From an uncultured Bacteroides sp. (GTDB taxonomy: Bacteria > Bacteroidota > Bacteroidia > Bacteroidales > Bacteroidaceae), in NCBI GenBank assembly GCA_949296575.1, contig CASFPE010000016.1, positions 1-64,000 of the forward strand: a stretch of 64,000 nt of DNA, read 5' to 3'. The stretch's first letter is position 1; each line of letters opens with the position of its first letter. The position numbers and the translations under genes were made by a program. Under the pieces are notes generated by a model. It was not told the DNA's origin. It did not search any database and was given only the letters and a program-made list of their open reading frames with translations. This document shows, piece by piece, positions 59,735 through 64,000 of this stretch.

Positions 59735-59827
59735 ATTTTACTCTCCCAATAGGGGGAAGTCATTGGCTGAAAAACCGTGATATTTGCAAGCGGAAACGAA
59801 ATCAAAATCAAAACAGCATATAAAAAG

Positions 59828-60892
59828 ATGAAAAAGACAGTGTTTATCCTATCGGCCGCCCTTGCCCTTCTGGCGGGATGCGGCCAATCGAAGCCGGAGC
59901 CTTTCGTGCGCAGCGTCATGCTGGTGCAGCCTGCAAACTTGGGTGCGGAAAGCGTGAAGGTGTTTTCCGGCGTAGTGTGCGAGGCCGGCGAAATCAGTTT
60001 GGGTTTCAAAACACCGGGGCAGATTGCCTTGTTGGCCGTGAAGGAAGGCGACTATGTGCGGCAAGGGCAGTTGGTGGCCACGTTGGACGATGCCGACTAC
60101 CGCCTGGGGGTGGAAGCGTTGCAGATACAGTATGACCAGCTTTCCGACGAGGTGGCTCGCCTGAAGAAGCTCTATGAGGCAAAGAATGTGTCCGTGAATG
60201 ATTACGAGAAAGCCGTGGCCGGGCTGAAACAATTGGGCGTGCAGCTCCAAGTGAACCGCAACAAGCTGGACTACACCCGGCTCTATGCTCCGATGGGCGG
60301 CTACGTGCAGAGCGTGAACTTTGAGGAAGCGGAGATGGTGGATGCCGGAACGCCCGTCATCACCCTGCTGGACACCCGCAGGATGGAAGTGGAAGTGAGC
60401 CTCCCGGCCAGCGTTTATTTGCAGCGTGAATGCATCAAAAGCGTATCGTGCCGCCCGTTTTTCGACGAAGGAGGAGAGCAGATGGCCATGCAAGTGTTGA
60501 GCATCGCTCCCAAGGCCGATGGCAACCAGCTGTACAAGATGCGCCTCGTGTTCGACGGTTCGGCGGACAAACGCCTGACGGCCGGCATGAACATCGAGGT
60601 CAACGTGAGGATGGATGGCGGGGAGGAGGCCGGAAAGTTCGTGTTGCCCCTCCATGCCGTGTTCCAGGAACAAGAGGAGACATACGTGTGGGTGCTGGCC
60701 GGGGACTCCACCGTGCATAAGGTTCGTGTGGAGTTGGACGGCATCGACCACGCAGGCCGTGCCATCGTTGCGTCGGGCTTGTCAGGCAGCGAACAGGTGG
60801 TCAAGGCGGGTGTCCGCCTTTTGCAAGAGGGCGAGAAAGTGAAAGCCATTGATGAAAACGTTTCAGGGACTAACGTGGGAGGGCTGCTCTGA
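59828..60892 (+). CDS. RND efflux periplasmic adaptor (membrane fusion protein)
   Basis: 354 residues from the ATG at 59828. Lipobox 'SAALALLAGCGQSK' (Cys17). Lipoyl/barrel-sandwich 'LALLAVKEGDYVRQGQLVAT'-type segment 'IALLAVKEGDYVRQGQLVAT' with 'LDDADYR', alpha-hairpin 'DQLSDEVARLKKLYEAKNVS', then 'RLYAPMGGYVQSVNFEEAEM' and beta-barrel domains. It joins the inner-membrane pump to an outer-membrane channel. The stop overlaps the pump start (ATGA at 60889-60892 region). Confidence 0.93.
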   Translation: MKKTVFILSAALALLAGCGQSKPEPFVRSVMLVQPANLGAESVKVFSGVVCEAGEISLGFKTPGQIALLAVKEGDYVRQGQLVATLDDADYRLGVEALQIQYDQLSDEVARLKKLYEAKNVSVNDYEKAVAGLKQLGVQLQVNRNKLDYTRLYAPMGGYVQSVNFEEAEMVDAGTPVITLLDTRRMEVEVSLPASVYLQRECIKSVSCRPFFDEGGEQMAMQVLSIAPKADGNQLYKMRLVFDGSADKRLTAGMNIEVNVRMDGGEEAGKFVLPLHAVFQEQEETYVWVLAGDSTVHKVRVELDGIDHAGRAIVASGLSGSEQVVKAGVRLLQEGEKVKAIDENVSGTNVGGLL

Positions 60893-63800
60893 TGAAACTG
60901 ACTGAGTTTTTTGTGCGCCGCCCCATTTTGTTCTGGTCGCTGATGGCCGGCATATTGATTGCAGGCGTGCTTTCGTTTGTCTGGATGCCGAAGCTGGAAG
61001 ACCCTGTGGTGGCCGTGAAGCAGGCGATGGTCGTGGTGCCTTATCCCGGCGCCAGCGCCCATGAAGTGGAGTTGAAAGCCGTGCAATTGTTGGAGGACGA
61101 ACTCCGTGCCTTGCCGAACGTGAAGCGGATACGGAGCGAATGCCATGACGGATCCGGCATGATTACCGTGGAGTTCCAGATGACGGTGCCTCTGACGGAA
61201 CTGGAACAGCATTTCGACCTTTTGCGTCGGAAAGTGAATGATTCCGCTTCCCGCTTGCCGCAGGGTTGCTATGCGCCGGTGGTCATCGACGACATGATGG
61301 ACGTGTACGGCATCTTCTATGCTTTCACCGGCGAAGGATACACGTACCCGGAACTTTATAAGTATGCCAAATACCTTCGCCGCGAGTTGTTGGGCGTGAA
61401 GGGGGTGAAGCGCATCAACATTGTGGGCAACCGTGATGAGGTCATCAACATCACCCTGTCCAAAGAGAAGATTTCGCGCAACGGCATCATTCCGGCGCAA
61501 ATCATGATGGCGTTGCAGAGCGCGGGCAAGACGGTGAATGCCGGGAACTATCAAGATGGCGATGACCGCCTGCAACTGCGGGTTGGCAATGCCGTGGAGG
61601 ATGAAGCGGACATCCGCAACCTTTTGGTCAGCCTCCCGGACGGCAAACAAGTGAGGCTGGGCGACGTGGCCCGTGTGGAGAGGGCTTATGCATCGCCGCA
61701 ACGCAACGGCTTCTTTGTGGGCGGCAAACCCGCATTGGCCATCTGCGTGGCAATGGAAGCAGATGCCATCGTGCCGGATGTAGGCAAGCTGGTGGATGCC
61801 AAGCTGGCCGAAGCCATGAAGCAAGTCCCCGCAGGGATGGAGACGGAAAAGATCTTCTTCCAGCCCGACAAGGTGGACGCAGCCATCAGTTCTTTCATGT
61901 GGAACTTGGTGGAGTCCGTGGCCATTGTCATCTTGGTGCTGATATTCACCATGGGGTTCCGCAGCGGCGTGATTATCGGTTTCGGCCTGGTGCTGACCAT
62001 TGCCGTGTCGTTTCCCGTCTTGCTGGTGTGCGGCACCACGCTGCAACGCATCTCCCTCGGTGCTTTCATCGTGGCGATGGGCATGCTGGTGGACAATGCC
62101 ATTGTCATTATGGACGGCATCCTGATAGACAAGAAGCGGGGCTACGGGCCGAAGACTTACCTTTACCGCATCGGGCGCAACACGGCGTGGCCTTTGCTGG
62201 GTGCCACGGTGATTGCGGCTTCCACGTTCCTGTGCGTGTTCTTGTCGCCGGGTTCAGTGGGCGAATATGCCAGCGATTTGTTCCTTGTGCTTTGCGTCAG
62301 CTTGTTGGCCAGCTGGGTGTTGGCATTGATACAAGTGCCGGTGTGCGCCAAGTCGTGGCTGCCTTCCCGTGTTTCCTCGAAAGAGAAGCAGGAAGGGGTG
62401 TTGAACTCTCCCGTGCATCGTTTCGTGCGCCGCAGCATATCGGTGCTGATCAATCATAAGCGGCTGACCATCTCCGTAGCTGTTGCCGTGCTGCTGGCAT
62501 GTGCGTTCGGGTTGACGAAAGTGAAGAATTTGTTTTTCCCTGACTTTGATTATGAGCAGTTCGTGGTGGAATATTGCCTTCCGGCACAAACCGACCCGGA
62601 ACGTGTGCGCCGCGATTTGTTGGAGATAAGCGAACTGTTGGAGCAGAATCCGGCAGTGGAGCGGGTGGCCGCCAGCATGGGAAGCGCCCCGGCCCTTTAT
62701 TGCTTGGTGCGCCCCATCACGTCGGGCGGCGACTGCTACGGCGAACTGATGGTGGATTGCAAGGACTATGACACGGTGATGGAGCAGATACCCGGCATCC
62801 GCAAGCAGCTTCGTGAGCTTTATCCCGATGCTTACATCCGCATCCGCAAGTACAATTTCTCCATCTCCACGTCGCACACGGTGGAAGTGGAGTTTTCCGG
62901 CCCTGACCCTGCCGTGCTTCGCGGCTTGAGCCGCCAAGCGGAAGACATCATGCGCCGCTGCCCGTATGTGGACCCTTATTCGGTGGAGAACAACTGGAAG
63001 CCGAAAGGCAAGGCGTTGGTGGTGGACTATATTCGTGAAGATGCCTTGCGTTCCGGCATCGAGCGTGGCGATGTGGGCAATGCTTTGCTGGCCGCCACGG
63101 ATGGCATGTCGGTGGGCGTGCTGAATGAGCAGGACCGCATGCTGCTCGTGAACCTGCTGGTGCGCAATGAGGACGGCAGCAGGATACAGGATTTGGACAA
63201 CATCCCGGTGTGGAGTACGCTGAACATGCATTTCTCTGACGAGGATTTGCAAGGCGTGATGACGGGGAGCAAGAGCGTGGCCGACATTCAGGACAAGATG
63301 TTCCGCAGCATGCCGTTGAGCAGCGTGGCAGGCAATGTGCGCCTGGCTTGGGACGAGAATATGGTGATGCGCGTGGACGGGCAACGCGCTATCGAGGCAG
63401 AATGCGACCCGAACACCGACCTCTATGATGCCACGCCGGCCAAAGTGCTGGCCAGCATTACGGACGACATAGAATCCATCCCGCTTCCCGATGGCTACAA
63501 GATGCGTTGGGTGGGCGAAAACGAGTTGCAGACGGAAGCCATCGGAGGTTTGCTGAAATACGTCCCGCTGATGGTGTTCATTATCCTGATGATTCTCCTG
63601 TTGCTGTTCAACAGTTGGAAAAAGGTGATTCTGATACTGATGTGCTTCCCGTTCGTGCTGTGCGGCATCACGCCTTCGCTGCTCCTGTTCAAGCAGCCGT
63701 TCACGTTCATGGCCATCATCGGCATGATGGGCTTGATTGGCATGATGGTGAAGAACGCGATTGTCCTGGTGGACGAAATCAACCGTTTGCAGACGGAGGA

Positions 63801-64000
63801 ACGCAAGCATCCTTACCACGCCGTGATTGAAGCGACCGTGTCCCGCGTGCGCCCTGTGCTGATGGCGTCGTTGACCACCATCGTGGGAATGATTCCCCTG
63901 TTGGGCGACCCCATGTATGGCTCCATGGCCATCACCATCATGGGCGGGTTGACGGTGGGTACCATCATCACGTTGATTCTGCTGCCGCTTTTCTATACGG
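60892..64000 (+). CDS. RND efflux permease (AcrB/MexB superfamily), 3' end beyond window
   Basis: Starts ATG at 60892 inside the adaptor's stop codon and stays open to base 64000 (1036 codons), so the C-terminus is cut. 'MKLTEFFVRRPILFWSLMAG' is the usual first helix. The porter region has 'VVVPYPGASAHEVELKAVQL'. The middle helices include 'GAFIVAMGMLVDNAIVIMDG', with the Asp of the proton relay. The second half repeats the pattern, ending 'MMGLIGMMVKNAIVLVDEIN' and 'LMASLTTIVGMIPLLGDPMY'. Proton-driven efflux of drugs, detergents or lipids. Substrate unknown. Confidence 0.95.
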   Translation, partial: MKLTEFFVRRPILFWSLMAGILIAGVLSFVWMPKLEDPVVAVKQAMVVVPYPGASAHEVELKAVQLLEDELRALPNVKRIRSECHDGSGMITVEFQMTVPLTELEQHFDLLRRKVNDSASRLPQGCYAPVVIDDMMDVYGIFYAFTGEGYTYPELYKYAKYLRRELLGVKGVKRINIVGNRDEVINITLSKEKISRNGIIPAQIMMALQSAGKTVNAGNYQDGDDRLQLRVGNAVEDEADIRNLLVSLPDGKQVRLGDVARVERAYASPQRNGFFVGGKPALAICVAMEADAIVPDVGKLVDAKLAEAMKQVPAGMETEKIFFQPDKVDAAISSFMWNLVESVAIVILVLIFTMGFRSGVIIGFGLVLTIAVSFPVLLVCGTTLQRISLGAFIVAMGMLVDNAIVIMDGILIDKKRGYGPKTYLYRIGRNTAWPLLGATVIAASTFLCVFLSPGSVGEYASDLFLVLCVSLLASWVLALIQVPVCAKSWLPSRVSSKEKQEGVLNSPVHRFVRRSISVLINHKRLTISVAVAVLLACAFGLTKVKNLFFPDFDYEQFVVEYCLPAQTDPERVRRDLLEISELLEQNPAVERVAASMGSAPALYCLVRPITSGGDCYGELMVDCKDYDTVMEQIPGIRKQLRELYPDAYIRIRKYNFSISTSHTVEVEFSGPDPAVLRGLSRQAEDIMRRCPYVDPYSVENNWKPKGKALVVDYIREDALRSGIERGDVGNALLAATDGMSVGVLNEQDRMLLVNLLVRNEDGSRIQDLDNIPVWSTLNMHFSDEDLQGVMTGSKSVADIQDKMFRSMPLSSVAGNVRLAWDENMVMRVDGQRAIEAECDPNTDLYDATPAKVLASITDDIESIPLPDGYKMRWVGENELQTEAIGGLLKYVPLMVFIILMILLLLFNSWKKVILILMCFPFVLCGITPSLLLFKQPFTFMAIIGMMGLIGMMVKNAIVLVDEINRLQTEERKHPYHAVIEATVSRVRPVLMASLTTIVGMIPLLGDPMYGSMAITIMGGLTVGTIITLILLPLFYT

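Noticed and set aside
60415-63819. Minus-strand ORFs of 543 and 521 codons in the efflux region
   Set aside because: Antisense to the RND adaptor and pump, whose motifs are unmistakable.

Overview
The window looks like chromosome from a member of the Bacteroidales (phylum Bacteroidota). Evidence: promoters of the Bacteroidota type (-7 TAnnTTTG, -33 TTG/TTTG) upstream of many genes, two type V fimbria (fimbrillin/Mfa) loci, FimB/Mfa2-, DUF3575-, DUF3868-, DUF4836-, DUF5106- and DUF5119-like proteins, and a C10 protease with a type IX secretion tail. The genus cannot be set from what is visible.

Layout. 1-1044: the end of an integrative element, with a tyrosine integrase cut off at base 1 and a four-HTH zinc-finger protein, abutting the 3' end of mnmE. 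1317-17040 and on to 19919: mostly minus-strand housekeeping genes (mnmE, TPR protein, nucleoside phosphorylase, floA, nfeD, a PD40 lipoprotein-like protein, a fused NfnAB/GltD-like flavoprotein, serS, rpmA-rplU, an NlpC/P60 lipoprotein, an ABC exporter pair, an M16 protease), with a ttcA-like gene and a DUF486 gene on plus. 20143-24733: plus-strand run with a nucleoside permease, a bifunctional nuclease, rsmE, a DUF4836 lipoprotein and yjbQ.

24853-26342: two toxin-antitoxin modules in tandem (RHH/YafQ-like, then a 51-residue antitoxin with a PIN toxin), each followed by a copy of the same roughly 230-260 bp AT-rich repeat.

27050-38392: fimbrial locus 1 (DUF3575, DUF3868/OmpA-like, major fimbrillin, Mfa2-like anchor, minor fimbrillin, a four-helix-bundle protein, a 1234-residue tip adhesin, a thioredoxin-like lipoprotein). 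It is much richer in G+C than the left side of the window and is interrupted by repeat-filled gaps. 38653-43589+: a small gene pair between repeats, a TerB/DnaJ protein, a Cys/His-rich secreted peptide, a C10 protease and a lipoprotein.

44444-56960: fimbrial locus 2 (DUF3575 with a long charged tail, DUF5119 with an acidic insert, four fimbrillins, DUF3575, OmpA/TPR protein, triple-repeat outer-membrane barrel). 56989-64000: an S41 protease, an AraC-type regulator and a divergent RND efflux pair, the pump being cut by the window end.

The most unusual content is in the gaps: a 267 bp dispersed repeat whose two copies keep a hairpin through compensating changes, arrays with 21-22 bp period, several palindrome families, and a composite AT-rich repeat that separates cassette-like genes. 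No tRNA, rRNA, CRISPR array or complete insertion sequence was seen.
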